In this document: positions 35,756-47,240 of the stretch, piece by piece
Layout: every line of letters begins with the position of its first letter
Position numbering within the stretch: position 1 is the first letter of the stretch
Translations under genes and position numbers: made by a program
Notes under the pieces: model-generated
What the model was told of the DNA's origin: nothing
The model's input: the letters and a program-made list of their open reading frames with translations, nothing else
Databases searched by the model: none
Assembly: GCA_026225945.1 (NCBI GenBank)
Contig: JAMJFZ010004031.1
Location: 6,996,501 to 7,060,500 of the forward strand
Length of the DNA stretch: 64,000 nucleotides
Direction of reading: 5' to 3'
Source of the DNA: Cricetomys ansorgei
Taxonomy: Eukaryota; Chordata; Mammalia; Rodentia; Nesomyidae

Positions 35756-36234
35756 TCTTACTGTGCTGCACAAATTCCTGACTATCACGTAAACTCTGCC
35801 CCAGTATAAACAGTACACGACATGGACACGCCCTTTAAGGTACCGGCTGGATCCCAGTTCAGCCCATTGCTGCGTCCTCACTTGTCTTCCCTGATGCTCT
35901 CCATTTTCCCTGACATTTTTCCAGTTTTGACTGAGGTCTGTGGAAGGAAAGAGAGATACTCCACGAGAGTCTACCCAAGAACCCACTGGGTGCTTGCTTA
36001 CAAACACATCTTATTCGTTCACGTTCTTCCACTCAGCTTGACAGAAGTCTTTTCCTGCCGGCATAGGGTAAGCTTTAGTCTACCCTTGGCTCTCTGAAGC
36101 TTTCAAAAGGCGGGGACTCTTAGTGGAAGATGTTTCTCTGGCTGTTGAGATAAAGGGGACTGAGAAACGGAACCTGCGGTACAGTGGGCTGGTCTGGGGA
36201 AGCTCCTGTGTAGGGCCCGGAGATAATGCGCTCG

Positions 36235-36300
36235 GTGCCTTTCCCATGCACTTGGCACTTTTTGTGTGACCTCACTGACTCATCCCAGCGTCCTCTGGGC
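36235..36300 (-). mobile_element. MIR fragment, left part, interrupted by URR1
   Basis: 'tgacctcactgactcatccc' and 'agcgtcctctggg' correspond to the 'actcatttaatcctc' portion of reverse-complement MIR. It resumes at 36525 after the hAT element. Confidence 0.5.
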
Positions 36301-36524
36301 CAGTGGTTCTCAACCTTCCTAAGGCTGCGACCCTTTACTGCAGTTCCTCGTGTTGTGGTGACCCCAAACCGTAAAATTATTTTTGTTGTCATTTTATAAC
36401 TGTGATTTTGCTACCGTTATGAATCGTGATGTAAATATCTGATGTGAACATGGTCTTAGGTGACCCCTGTGAAAGGGTCATTTGACCCCCAAAGGGGTCG
36501 TGATCCAGAGGTTGAGAACTGCTG
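36301..36524. mobile_element. URR1-type hAT (Charlie) nonautonomous DNA transposon
   Basis: Terminal inverted repeats CAGTGGTTCTCAACC at the left and GGTTGAGAACTGCTG at the right, with interior 'ggggtcgtgatccagagg' and 'gtgacccctgtgaaaggg'. No transposase. The 8-bp flanks (36293-36300 and 36525-36532) share only three bases; three of the five differences are G to A and one is C to T, so a decayed duplication is possible but weak. Confidence 0.88.
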
Positions 36525-36645
36525 CTTTAAAGTAAGCATTATTGTCTTCGTTTAAAAAAAATTAGTAAAATTTAGGTTTAGGCCAAGTAAATCATCCAAA
36601 ATCACACGGGTAATAAGTGCTTGAATAAAGATTTAATTCCAAGTC
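36525..36645 (-). mobile_element. MIR fragment, right part
   Basis: 'agtaagcattattgtcttc', 'ggccaagtaaatcatccaa' and 'aatcacacgggtaataag' continue the MIR interrupted at 36300. Confidence 0.55.
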
Positions 36646-39600
36646 AGTTTTTGTTTCTAAGTGAGGAAATGAATTGATGATAGTTTTGGAGCAACAAATC
36701 CAAATTGCTTTGAAGCCCAGCACTGAACCTTGTCTTACTTGTGACTGTCACCAGATTCTGCTGTGTTATTTCTTGGGGGTTTATTGGATTTGATTATAAG
36801 ACAGTCTACATGAGAGAAGGGATACTATACAAAGCATTTTTTAAAATTCTTCAAACAGCCATGCTCAGTTCCTGGGTGAAGCAGGTAGTCAGGAAGGACT
36901 CCACTTTTTTGTCCTGTATTTACTGTATGACCACACCCAGTCAGAAGGCAGCCAAGCGTTCCAAAAGCTTCCAGCCTAGTAGAGGTGGTGGAAGAACCCG
37001 TGCCATCAACTAGGTGTAGGTGTGTTGTGATAAGAAGTATGGAAGTCTAGGTGGCTCTTGGAGAGCGGCAGTCAACTTGTCCATAGACTCAGCAAAGGCT
37101 TCCCAGGGTAGATGCCCTCTGAACCCATCCCCGAAGCATCATTAAGAGTAAACCAGAGTGGAGAGGGCACTATGGGAGAGAGGAAGTGGAAATATACAGA
37201 GATTTCAAGATTAGAGATAAGCACATAATCCGTTTCTAGGATTAGGAGTCATAGGAGTTTATTGTTCCCTTGTAGGGGTGAAGAGGAGAAGAACCAGAGA
37301 AGAGGGGGAAGTTCAGGGAGTATGGAGTTCAGATGGCCTATTGTCCACCATGCAAACCTGCTGGCGTTTATTCTGATCATCTTGGGTGGGGAGTGAAAGG
37401 GAAAGAAGCAAAATAAGCTACATTTTTAAGAAGGAGGAATAGCCACATTGTAGCGAGCAGACTGGAAGGGGCTGACTGGTGGCCAGAGTAGGAAAGAAAG
37501 CAAGAAAGCAATCCCTGACACCAGTGAGAGAGAGGATTCGCCATCTGTGCAAGTGAAGAGCATTTGTATTTCATTTGGAAGGACACACAAATATTTTATT
37601 GTTCTTAGAGCACCCCTCCAAATCAGTCTTTTTCTCATCATTAATTTATGAGATCCCCATGGACCACGATGATGAAGGAATCTTCACATTGAATGTCCTT
37701 GTGTTTCGACGTCCCAGTATAGCTCTCGGAGATTTAATTAGAGCTGTGTCGAGGCACTTTTTATCTTAACAATCTCTCTGTGGGTAGAGGTAACAGAATA
37801 ACAGGAATCGATATAAACAACCTAAGAGGAATACCTCAGAAAGAAAAAGATATTATTTTTGCTGATGTGCTTTTTTTTTTTTTTTTGAAAAATCTTGAAG
37901 ATTTCTATTAGGAAATCATTCTCCCTTGGCATCGTTGTTGCGTGCCCAACAAATAGCAGGTAAATATGCTTAAAATTGCTGTATTTTTTTCTGCACATTA
38001 CACAGGCTTTTTGTTTTCGCTCAACCGCTGAAAACATTTGTGTAGGCAATTTGGAGATTTGGAAGTGCTGTCTCCCACACATATGGTTCTTTATGAACAG
38101 GTAATTTTTATCTATGTTCTTTTCAATTGAATATTTATAAGTCAATTTGGCCTCAAAGGTACCTGATCTCCCCCCCCCCCCAAAATACAATTGCCCTGGA
38201 AAGCTAAAGTGAGATTTATTCAATTACCATTTAAGAACTTTGTGAGTTTATTTCCATTTCTTCCCCATGAATTTGTTCCCAGTACAATCTTAAATTTGTC
38301 TAATTTGCTGTGTTATTGCGATTAGTCAATTCTCCCCTAGTTACACAAATAACAGCCTTCTAAGTTGGAGGCTGTAAATCATTCACCCATTAAAAATCCT
38401 TGTACTGCAGATTCGATTCACCGAGAAGAGAAAAACCATGCGCGGAACAGAATTACGCAATGTCACGGGCGCATTAACATTTGGATCAAAATTTTACATT
38501 GTGTCAGCCAGTAAACAGTATAAATGGTTCAGATTTGCAATAAATAATTGTCTATTAATACTCTGGCATGCTGCAGCAAATTACAGTCTCACTTCGGTAA
38601 GCACAGCTGTAGGTAGGCGCCAGGACCTAAGGATGTGAGTGCCACCTTTGGATTGGTTTGAGTGAAGAGAGCTCATCAGGCAGGGATGCAGGGAAGCTCT
38701 CTTCTCTGGCAATGCGAAGCATGACTGCAGCGGATGCCCGTGTTTATAAACACAGGAGGAGGTAGCAGTGGGCTCCTATTGTAAGTAGAACATTAGACAC
38801 CAGGACACAGACTCTGTGTAGCGTCTATAGAAAGCGTAGATGCCAAAGCCAGCATCGTTCACATGCGCTGAATGTGAACGAGACTGTGGCATGCGTACTA
38901 GCCAGAAAAGTACTTCTGATGGTCAGAGCTGAGATCTGAGAAACAGGCTTGCTGCTGAAGTAGCCAAAGTAGCAGCTGTTGAGGAACTGCCAGAAACCAC
39001 CAGGACCCCCGAGAAAATCAGGGGCTCTCCCCAGAGTTGGCTTTGTGTGTAGGGACGATGTTGGGTCCCCTCCCCGATCTCCCTGCCAGAATCTTTCTCC
39101 CTAGTCAGGTGAGGAAATTAAAATTAATACCACTTTCATGTTTAGAAGTAAACTTTTAAAACTTTGTCAGAATGTGAACAAGAGGTCCGAGAGACGGTAC
39201 CACACGCACTAACATCTTTAGTTCATTTACGATAAAGTGGTGCGCTGTGTGTCAGCTTCACCAGAACGAGGCCGCTGAGCATGGTGAGGGGGAACTCAGT
39301 ACAGGTAACTTGAATATGGGCAAAGGGAAAATGTGAGGTGCTGCCGAAAGGCCCAAGGAAAATATCGGTTGCTATAGAGTGCCAGGGCACACAAAGGGGA
39401 TTGGGAATGGATTTATCTGTGTAGGTGGCACTGCTCTATACGATCCCCATTTTCTGGATAAGAAAACCAAGGTCCAGCAGCGTTAAGGAGTCTGCTCCTT
39501 AAGTTTCCTCGTCTGGTTCTATATCCCTGACAGCTAATTTATCTTAGCTTGGCTTTCAGCCCAAGATTATCTAGGAATACTACAACTCACTCATCTTAGA

Positions 39601-40312
39601 TCTTCATTGTTCAATTAATTAATATTGTAACCCTTGGCAAATACAATTTTATAAAATCCTCTGTAGCTAAGACTCCAATTTCAGTTCAAAATACTATTCT
39701 TCATTCATACTAGTATCCCTCTTTTACTCCATGTTTCCTGTGGCTAATAAAACAAACATAGATCCTATACTGACCTCCACATTTAGCATTCGTTTGACCT
39801 GTTTTGGTACATGAAAATACGAAGAAGGGTTAAAGCAGCTTTATAAACCACATTTTAGCAGGAATATTGATATTTGGAAAAAAGCTAGCTATTGATGGGA
39901 ATCTTTTTCTTGCTTGAGTAAGATAATATCTTCATCAACATCATTAGAAAATTGTATTGAGCATCAATTAGGAGTTGGGTAAGACCCTATATTCAGCATA
40001 ATTACCTAATTTTGCCTTTCATGTATGGTGAAAGCCAAGTTGAATTTGGTGTTATTTCTCAAGAAATAAATCAGCCATGGCTGGTCTATTTGAATGCTTC
40101 AGGGCATTTAAAAACAGTTTTCCTAATTCAGCAGAGAATTAGTAAACCCTTGCGGTTGTTTGCTCTCCTGAGCAGTGAAAGCTCTCCCGCATGCTTGGAC
40201 AATTGCTCTGGGCTCATAACTTGTACCTGTGCAACAATAACTGCTCTTTCTTGAGAGCCACCAGGAAATCCTCATAAAAGCCCATTCAATGACACCTTTC
40301 TCTACCTTAAGT
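36646..40312. other. Unique sequence with candidate noncoding elements
   Basis: No SINE is recognised over about 3.6 kb. Homopolymers lie at 37870-37886 (T) and 38170-38181 (C). Blocks at 37890-38160 and 38280-38640 stand out as complex, A/T-rich and repeat-free. No gene is supported. Confidence 0.45.
38280..38640. promoter_or_regulatory. Candidate noncoding regulatory element
   Basis: Repeat-free complex sequence with ATTACGCAAT at 38452-38461 (bZIP/C-EBP-like), an A/T-rich homeodomain-like cluster at 38539-38560, and 'tgctgtgttattgcgattag'. It contains several CpG dinucleotides in otherwise A/T-rich DNA. Conservation is untested. Confidence 0.33.
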
Positions 40313-40539
40313 CAGCGGTTCTCAACCTATGGGTTGCAACCCCTTTGGGGTTGAATGATCCTTTCCTAGGGGTCACTTAAGATCATCCTGGGTATCAGAT
40401 ATTTACATTGTGATTCATAACAGTAGAAAATTACAGTTATGAAGTAGTAACGGAAATAATTTTATGATTTGGGGGCAGGTCACCACAACGTGAGGAACTA
40501 TATTAAAGGATCCTGCATTAGAAAGGGTGAGAACCACTG
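40313..40539. mobile_element. URR1-type hAT nonautonomous DNA transposon with decayed TSD
   Basis: Begins CAGCGGTTCTCAACC and ends GGTGAGAACCACTG, the inverted termini of this family. Its interior ('aaccctttgg' type start, 'gattcataacagtag', 'aattacagttatgaag') reads in the opposite orientation to 36301-36524. Flanks CCTTAAGT (40305-40312) and CCTGAAAT (40540-40547) agree at 6 of 8, the duplication length expected of hAT elements. Confidence 0.92.
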
Positions 40540-41399
40540 CCTGAAATCATCAGTAATTCTTCACTTTCTTCAAAGTAAACTGTACATTTAGGTCCTTCCC
40601 CCTGGGGACTGTCCACTAACACACACGTCCTGCAGCTTCCCTCTGAAGGCCAGAGACATCGTGACCCCAACATGCTGAGCCTCTTCTGCCACGCTATCCT
40701 ATTCTCCTGCTGGTCCACTGGCTCTGACGTCATCACTGCTCGCCAAAGCTCTTCTACATGTTCCCAAATTTGCTTTCGACTTTTTAAAATTACCCTCTCT
40801 CTTTTTAATCTACCACTGAGCATTTGACCCTAGAGAATCAAACACACAAACAAATCAAACTAACAGGAGCCTGCAAGAAGCCCTCTGCCAGTCCTTTATA
40901 CAGCTTCTCCCTATCTTGATTTCAGAGACTTGTGCTGGGTTGGGGACGAAAAGACACGACTCTACGATTTTCCAGAGACCAACCACACGAGCTGTTTGAT
41001 ATTTACCTATCACATTGGTAGGAGGGACGTGCTTGCCTTACGACTGTTTTGGAGACCAGCTGTGACAATGTAAGGCAGGTGGTTCATAAATTCTCATGTA
41101 CTCGATGGTGTTCCCATGTATTGGATGTTTCCACGCACGTAGTTCTCACCCTTCCACAGCACAAAAGTATATCTCTCTGCGTTCAGGCTTACTAGACAGA
41201 TCATTCATTTCACATAGTACAGGTCGCTTTTGGGACTGTGGACATTTTAGCTGCCCTTTCCTGCCATGTTGCAACAGATCATGTTTCCACAATGCTGAGT
41301 TCTATGCACTGCTTGAAAGCTTGAGCTACGTCATCGTCTTTCTCCCATAGGAAGTAGTCAACGAGCCTTGGCTGGCAAAATGAATGCATTTCTCATCTT

Positions 41400-41720
41400 T
41401 CAATAAAGAAGGAACTTAGAGTTTTTGATGTATATACTTCCAAGTAATTCTGCTGGTGCCATTTCAGCCATATTCCCAAATATAACCCTGTAGGGCTTGT
41501 TAAACCACTCCAAACATCTAAATGCTAGCAAAAACACAGAAGCCACCGCCCGTTTTGATTTTTCACGTTCTTTTACTAAATGCGAGCCTGCGTCGGGCTG
41601 ACATAAAAGTCTGTCAAACCTTAAAACGTTCTCACCTCTTTGTGTTAAAACAACAATAATGATTTGCTTCATTTGTGCACTACACACCAATGAGATGAGC
41701 TAATTGCGTATCTGCTATGA
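41400..41720. promoter_or_regulatory. Candidate noncoding regulatory element
   Basis: Repeat-free, with 'aacaacaataatgatttgc' (SOX/homeodomain-like cores) and 'gatgagctaattgcg'. A 96-codon minus-strand open frame across it has no recognised domain. Regulatory role inferred only. Confidence 0.25.
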
Positions 41721-42419
41721 AGTAATATCTGTTATTACATGGATAGCTACACATTAACTCCACTGGAAGCACTAGCAATTACACAGTGTGTTACATTAAC
41801 ATACCTAAGTTATCTTCCGATTGCCATCCCATTAATTCAAGTGACCTCTATAAATCTGTTTCCCACCGTTGCTTCCTCATTCAAGATCTCTCTCTAACAC
41901 TTTAGAGACTCAGGGAAATATGAACACGATGCAGTTTAAACTTAAAAATAAAAAAGAGGCTTGACGTGTGATTCTTGGATGCTTCGGGTTCTCATCATTC
42001 CCCCTTTGCTCCTCAGACCTAAACGACTTTACAGATGCGTCCTCCTGTCCAGGCACAGGGTCATTCCTGCTCTGCGGAGAGTTGAGGCGAGGTTTGATTT
42101 CAGTGAATTTGGAAAGTGCGCCTGTTCACAGCCAGGCTCACAGCTTCAAAGGGCCCAGGTTGAGTTTTAAACATAACTGTCAAGTCTTCGCAGTGCAAAC
42201 ACACAACAGCGGAGCGCTGCTGTCTGCTGCGGAAACCTGACTTGCCTCCAGGTGGGCGTCTGGCTTCCGTAAACCTGACGCTTCTACAGTCAGTTTCGTC
42301 CTGACCTTACGAGCCGTAAGTCCACTCCTTACAAGCCCCGACTCAAGCACAAAAGCGGCTCCAGCAAGGAAGATGAGAACGTTATCAGCATTTTCATAGT
42401 TAACGACAGGGCTACAAAA

Positions 42420-42730
42420 CAGAAAATAACAGCAGGAATCTGAAGTCGGTGCTTTTATTGGACTAACTAACGATATAAATAAAATGGTCCCTGACTGAGC
42501 TTCAGAGAATCACTCTCTTTATCAGGCCGTAGAAAACAGATCCAGGAGGGCAATAAATACGGCACATAACAGAGAGGAATTAAATGATTAGGCCTGAATT
42601 AACACCCTGTTTCTGAGCCCCTCTTAGTGTTCCATGGGCCCAATGAAACACTGCAATTCACAAACGCTCAAGGCCCATTTAATTTTTATTTCAAGCTAGT
42701 TTGGAAGAAGGGATTACCTATAACTCGCCC
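42420..42730. promoter_or_regulatory. Candidate noncoding regulatory element
   Basis: Repeat-free A/T-rich sequence with dense homeodomain-type cores, including 'gaattaaatgattagg' near 42577 and 'gaattaacaccctg', plus 'cccatttaatttttat'. No coding signal. Conservation is untested. Confidence 0.3.
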
Positions 42731-43204
42731 CTTTTCTGTTGTATAACTCCTGAAGTAACAACACTGGTCCTGTCCAGATAGCTGTTGGGAGAGGAGGTTG
42801 CGACAAGAATTACCAAGCCTACCCAGAATCCTGCTTCTTAGAGGTTGCCTTAATTAAGTGGAAGGCAACCCTTATCTCTGTGAAAGCGACAAGGCTACCT
42901 TGGATGGAAGAACAACGAATGAATTACAGCAGTCTGATTCTTTTCAGTAGTGTTAGCATCTGAACTCAGCAAGCATCGCCTGAAGTTTTCGCTTTTTGAA
43001 TTATAGCTTTAGCATGTCAAAGATCCTTGTGAAGTCTGAACCACAACGTGGAATTTGATCTCACTTTGGAGGATGGTATTTGGCGGTCCCACCCTCCACT
43101 GTGCCACGCTTTGTGTGATAAGGGAAGTGGGTTTGACTTCAACAAATTCAAGGGAGATTAACTCTATTCTCTGCCTTTCCGTTTGTACAAAAGCCTTAAA
43201 ACAT

Positions 43205-43345
43205 CAGAGATGGCAGCACTGGGCACACTGAGGTGAAAGGGTCATGGTTTTGAGGTCAGCCTGTGCTTCAGAGTGAGATCCTATCTTGAAGAAGAACAAA
43301 TAAATAGGTAAGTAAGTAAGTAAGTAAATAAATAAATAAATAATT
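43205..43345 (+). mobile_element. B1-like SINE remnant with tetramer tail, plus strand
   Basis: 'ggttttgaggtcagcctgtg' and 'cagagtgagatcctatc' are a decayed B1 body. The tail has become AAGT then AAAT tetramers at about 43306-43342. Confidence 0.65.
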
Positions 43346-43519
43346 CAAAGTAACATTAGAGGGCAGCTTCATAATACTAGTGACATGTTCAGAAATGTTA
43401 GATAAAATATGCAGTCATATGAAACTGGGTCATAAAAGCAGCTCTGCGTATTTGTGACCTGAAGTGATATATGACATAGAGACACGTTTATAAGCCAGGC
43501 TTGTTAAGCACCAAGGAGG

Positions 43520-43690
43520 AAGGAACCTTTCACTTCTGAGCACTTACTGGATGCTACTTGCTATCCTTCATTCAAGGCTTACCATGTTCTATGGACATTA
43601 TAATCCCCATTCTCAGTAAGGAAGCTGAGGCTCAAATAGCATAATAATTCCCAATTTCATGCAAAGTGCTCTTAAGTCTGAGATTCAAAT
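43520..43690 (-). mobile_element. MIR SINE, minus strand
   Basis: 'tataatccccattctcag' and 'aaggaagctgaggctcaaat' are the reverse-complement MIR core, with upstream 'gcttaccatgttctatgg'. Confidence 0.75.
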
Positions 43691-44595
43691 CTAGATTTAG
43701 CTGATTCACGCAGTAGCTGTTCCCGCCAACTGTACGGTTTGACCTGCTGAGAACTTGCAGCTTCAGAAGAAATTTGACTGAGAATTCTCTATAACAACCA
43801 AAGACACCAGCCATCATGTAGAAGAGGAACGAGGATAATTCAGCATGGTCCCAAAGAGAAGCAGAAACATCCTAAAAGGTTTGACTCTAGGTGAGAAAAT
43901 CCTTTATACAGTCCCACTCTCCTGGAAATACCCCCTAACCACACTCATGCAGGACACCCTGTGTGGACTCAGTCTGTCACCCACACAGAAGACTTGAGTA
44001 GGAAGGGGGCTTCCTGGGAAGAAGTCTCAGTGAAAGAGGGAGAGGGGATGAGACAGGGCAATAGGGGGCGAGAAGGAACAAAAAAAGAAAAAAAATCATT
44101 ATCCACATGTATGAAACTCTCAAAGGAGAAAAATAAATATTTTTTAAAAGAGGAAAGGAAGAAACAGTACCCAGGAGACCCACGCATAAAATGAGTTGGA
44201 GAGCTGGTTTCTGTGAGGCAGATGAAGCTTCCCTCAGTGGCTCAGAGAGTGACCCACAGTGACCAGGGAGCCCAGAATCTGCCTTTGTGTTGGAAGAACT
44301 ACACCCTGCCTAGGGTAGAGCAAGGAAGCCCTCCACATTCCCCAGAATGTGTTTCTTTATAGTCAAGCTCTTCTAACATTAGCAGAAATCTTAGTTCTGG
44401 ACTTACTGATGGGACCCCAGTGAAGTTGAACTTCACATCAGAATATTTTAGACCACAAAAATTACTATAATCTCATTCAAATTTACTCTTAAATGTCTTC
44501 CCTGGAACATACACATGCTTTTTTCATAAAGCAACCTCCGTTAAAAGGCCTGATTCTTGAGTACACTGTAGAGAAGTTATATAGTTTTTGTGAGA
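43691..44595. other. Unique intergenic sequence
   Basis: A purine-rich stretch (43990-44170) makes lysine/glutamate-rich frames on plus and serine/phenylalanine-rich frames on minus. This is composition, not coding. Confidence 0.45.
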
Positions 44596-44597
44596 AT

Positions 44598-44680
44598 TTA
44601 TTTTTGCATTGGGAATTGAACTTAAGGTTCGAATGTGTTAAGTAAATGCTCTACCACTAAGCTTCATCTTCAGCCCAATA
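44598..44680 (-). mobile_element. ID-type SINE, minus strand
   Basis: 'attgggaattgaacttaagg' and 'aaatgctctaccactaagc' are the reverse-complement B-box and A-box regions of an ID element. Confidence 0.8.
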
Positions 44681-44713
44681 ATACGGTTTTTTTAAAAAGA
44701 TGCCACTCACTGA

Positions 44714-44936
44714 TGGCTGGAGAGATGGCTCAGCAATTGAGATTACTGGCTTCTCTTCCAGAGGATCCAGGTCCAATTCCCAGCACTGGAATGGCTCTCA
44801 CAGCCATCTGTAAATTCCCTCTCAAGGGATCCATCTCTCCCTTCTGGCCTCTGAGGGAACTGCATGCATGTGGAACATACACGCTCAGCAAAACATTCAT
44901 ACACATAAAAATAAGTAAATAAAATCTCAAAAAAAG
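44714..44936 (+). mobile_element. B2/B3 SINE, plus strand
   Basis: 'ggctggagagatggctcagc', 'cttctcttccagaggatcc', 'ttcccagcactgg' and the tail 'aaataagtaaataaaatc' define a B2-superfamily SINE with an intact-looking tRNA-like head. It lies 34 bp from a minus-strand ID element. Confidence 0.92.
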
Positions 44937-44939
44937 ATG

Positions 44940-45575
44940 ACCACTCAAAAATTATTCATAATAAATCACATTAACTTCAGTGTTTAGGGTCTTCCTTGAA
45001 TTAGATACTCAGTAGGCAGGGAAGTATCTATCTCATGTTTTATGCAATATCCTTATATATGACCTGCACCCAGTAAGTTAAGAACATGTCTTGATACTCG
45101 AATTAACATTAATTAACCTGACACAGTAATAATTCCATCTCTTTCTCTCCTCTGTGTAAATTTTTTTCTGAAACTTTATGTTTTGAAAATAGGTCTCTGT
45201 TTATTTAAAAGGGCTATTAAAATGATTTAAATGAGTTTAAGTGGAAGATGATGGCTTTATTCCGAGGTCAACAGAGCTTCCACAGAGTTCTAGAGACGGT
45301 TAAAGATGGTAGCATTTTTAACAGAAACACAAAGGCCCCTCAGCTCTTCTGACCTAGACTCTGCCAGGCTCCCTTTGACCTTCACTTGTCAGTGGTGAAT
45401 GAAGTCAGATTTATTTCTCTGTGTCAGCAATAACAACCAGAATGTGCCTTTGAACTTGAGTCATCCTCTACTTGACTCTTCAGCAAACTGCAGCTTCGAG
45501 CGGTCTGCTAGGTAGGTCAACGTGAGCGTGTTCCCGTCCCACGGATAATGCTTATCTCATTTTAATTATATTTGT
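44940..45575. other. Unique intergenic sequence
   Basis: No gene or recognised repeat. A/T-rich at 45170-45240. Confidence 0.45.
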
Positions 45576-45577
45576 AT

Positions 45578-45773
45578 ATGTATGTGTGTGTTTCTGTGTG
45601 AGTGTGCACACATGTGTGCAGGTGGCTGAGGAGGTCAGGGGTGTAGGATCCCCTGGATCTGGAGTTGCCGGCAGTTATGAGCTGCCTGATGTGGATGTTG
45701 GGAATTTAACTCGGATCCTCTGGAAAAGCACTAAGTACTTTTAATGTTGAGCCATCTCTGCTAGCTCCTCCCA
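45578..45773 (-). mobile_element. B3-type SINE, minus strand
   Basis: 'ggatcccctggatctggagt', 'gagctgcctgatgtggatg', 'ttgggaatttaactcgg' and 'ttgagccatctctgctagc' are the reverse complement of B3/B2. A GT-rich tract (45570-45620) is the degenerate tail side. Confidence 0.85.
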
Positions 45774-46760
45774 GATGCCCAACCATGTATTTTTAAGTTT
45801 GTTTTTTGTTGTTGTTGCTGCTTTTACTTTTAATAATTTGAAGGCACGACTTCAGTTTTAAGAGTAGACATAAAAATAGGTCAAAAAGAAAATAATGAGT
45901 TATCAGAAAATTTCAACAAGGAAGAGAGGTTAACATGATTTTAATCTAAAAAAGTGGCCTCCTTTAAATTGTAGAAGTATCTGCATTATCTATCTATCTA
46001 CTTATTTATTTATTTAGTAAATGGCTAGCTGGTAAGGAGATCAAATTCACCAATTTTTTTTAAACAACAGTTGTTTATCTGTTATGAGGCTTGCAGTGCT
46101 TTATATAGTTGATATAGAAAACAAATGATGTATGAGAATTGTACTAAAAAACCAAAACAAACAAACAAACAAACAGAGACAGTGGCCTACCAATTTCAAC
46201 TATCACCATAAATCTGCTCCATCAGAACCATCCCGGATGGCAGACTCTCTCAGGCTGGTTGGGTCACTTTTTGCCATTCGTGGGTAAACCCCTCCCTCCC
46301 CTGGCGGCCTTATTTCAAATGATACAAGCCTGAGCCTCTTTCAACAATAAAGGCTGATTCCAAGGAGTTTATCTGCAGCCAGTGCTGAGCTGCGCAGCTG
46401 TTTGCAGACCCCAGCCGGCTGAATCTTCATGCCTTCGGCTCCTGAGTGTTGGTCTCAACCCTTCTCACTTGAGCTCCACGTGTGCTCCTCTTGACCTGGA
46501 CTTTGCCCAACTTAAATTGTCTAAGGAACTGTTTTTACCAGATTTTCTAGTATTCAACCCGAATCTTAGAGACGCTTCCAATAAAAGCAAACATACCCTA
46601 GGACGGATCCAGTTCCAGTCTCTGAGTCCCTGCGGCCTATTGTTTCTGTGTTTCTGTGATTTGGAACCATTCTGTCTATCCATCTTTGACTCACCTGCTT
46701 ATCATCCATCTCCTCTCCTCCTCAGAGATGTCTGTTTCAGGAGAGACAACGAGGTGTTTT
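45774..46760. other. Unique sequence; candidate element at 46250-46450
   Basis: Short tetramer repeat (TATC/TATT) at about 45978-46018 and an AAAC run at 46158-46175. 46250-46450 is repeat-free, with 'tttcaacaataaaggc' (SOX-like core). The 145-codon open frame at 46382-46819 runs into a T-rich tract and has no domain. Confidence 0.4.
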
Positions 46761-46799
46761 GTCTTTCTTTCTTTTCTTTCTTTCTTTTTTTTTTTTTAA
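46760..46799. repeat. (TTTC)n/poly-T tract
   Basis: Pyrimidine tetramers pass into a T-run. Confidence 0.9.
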
Positions 46800-46829
46800 A
46801 TCACAGTCCCCTGACCTGAAGCTGATTCT

Positions 46830-47240
46830 CAGGCTACTGTAAACACTATGAATAATTGCTGAATGACCAGGTAAATTGTTACAAACAGAGAAGGTCTCAT
46901 TCAGCGCGAAAGCATTTAGGTCACCCAAAGCTTAACAACTGCTCTACGCTCTCACAGTAAAAATTTCACCAGCGAGGTCCTCAGTGATATTAATTCCTTA
47001 GTCCTCTCACCACTGTTGTCAGAGCCTGAGGCAAGACCAAACACGACTGAGGTTTGCAAAAAAATATATTTTTAATATAATTTTAAAATATACTCACTAG
47101 GGGAAGGCTCATAAAATTCAGCTTCAGCCACAATCTGGACTATGGGCTGCCAAGCGCTGCATAAATAAAGCATCGAGTCATTTTGGCATCCTGTGGGCAG
47201 AAGGAATATCTTCCTCAGTAGATTTAAAGAGACACGGTTC
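46830..47240. promoter_or_regulatory. Candidate noncoding regulatory element
   Basis: Repeat-free, with 'gtaaacactatgaataattg' (forkhead and homeodomain-like cores), an A/T-only core near 47060-47090 and 'gcataaataaagcatcgag'. Function is inferred from context. Confidence 0.27.

Larger units (their letters stand above)
40548..43200. other. Unique sequence with candidate noncoding elements
   Basis: No SINE recognised over about 2.6 kb. Blocks 41400-41720 and 42420-42730 look like candidate regulatory sequence. 42170-42370 is locally richer in CpG but too short and sparse for a CpG island. Confidence 0.42.

Noticed and set aside
42170..42370. Possible CpG island or promoter
   Set aside because: CpG dinucleotides are locally more frequent but the stretch is short and not GC-rich enough. 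No TATA or initiator arrangement or downstream gene is visible.
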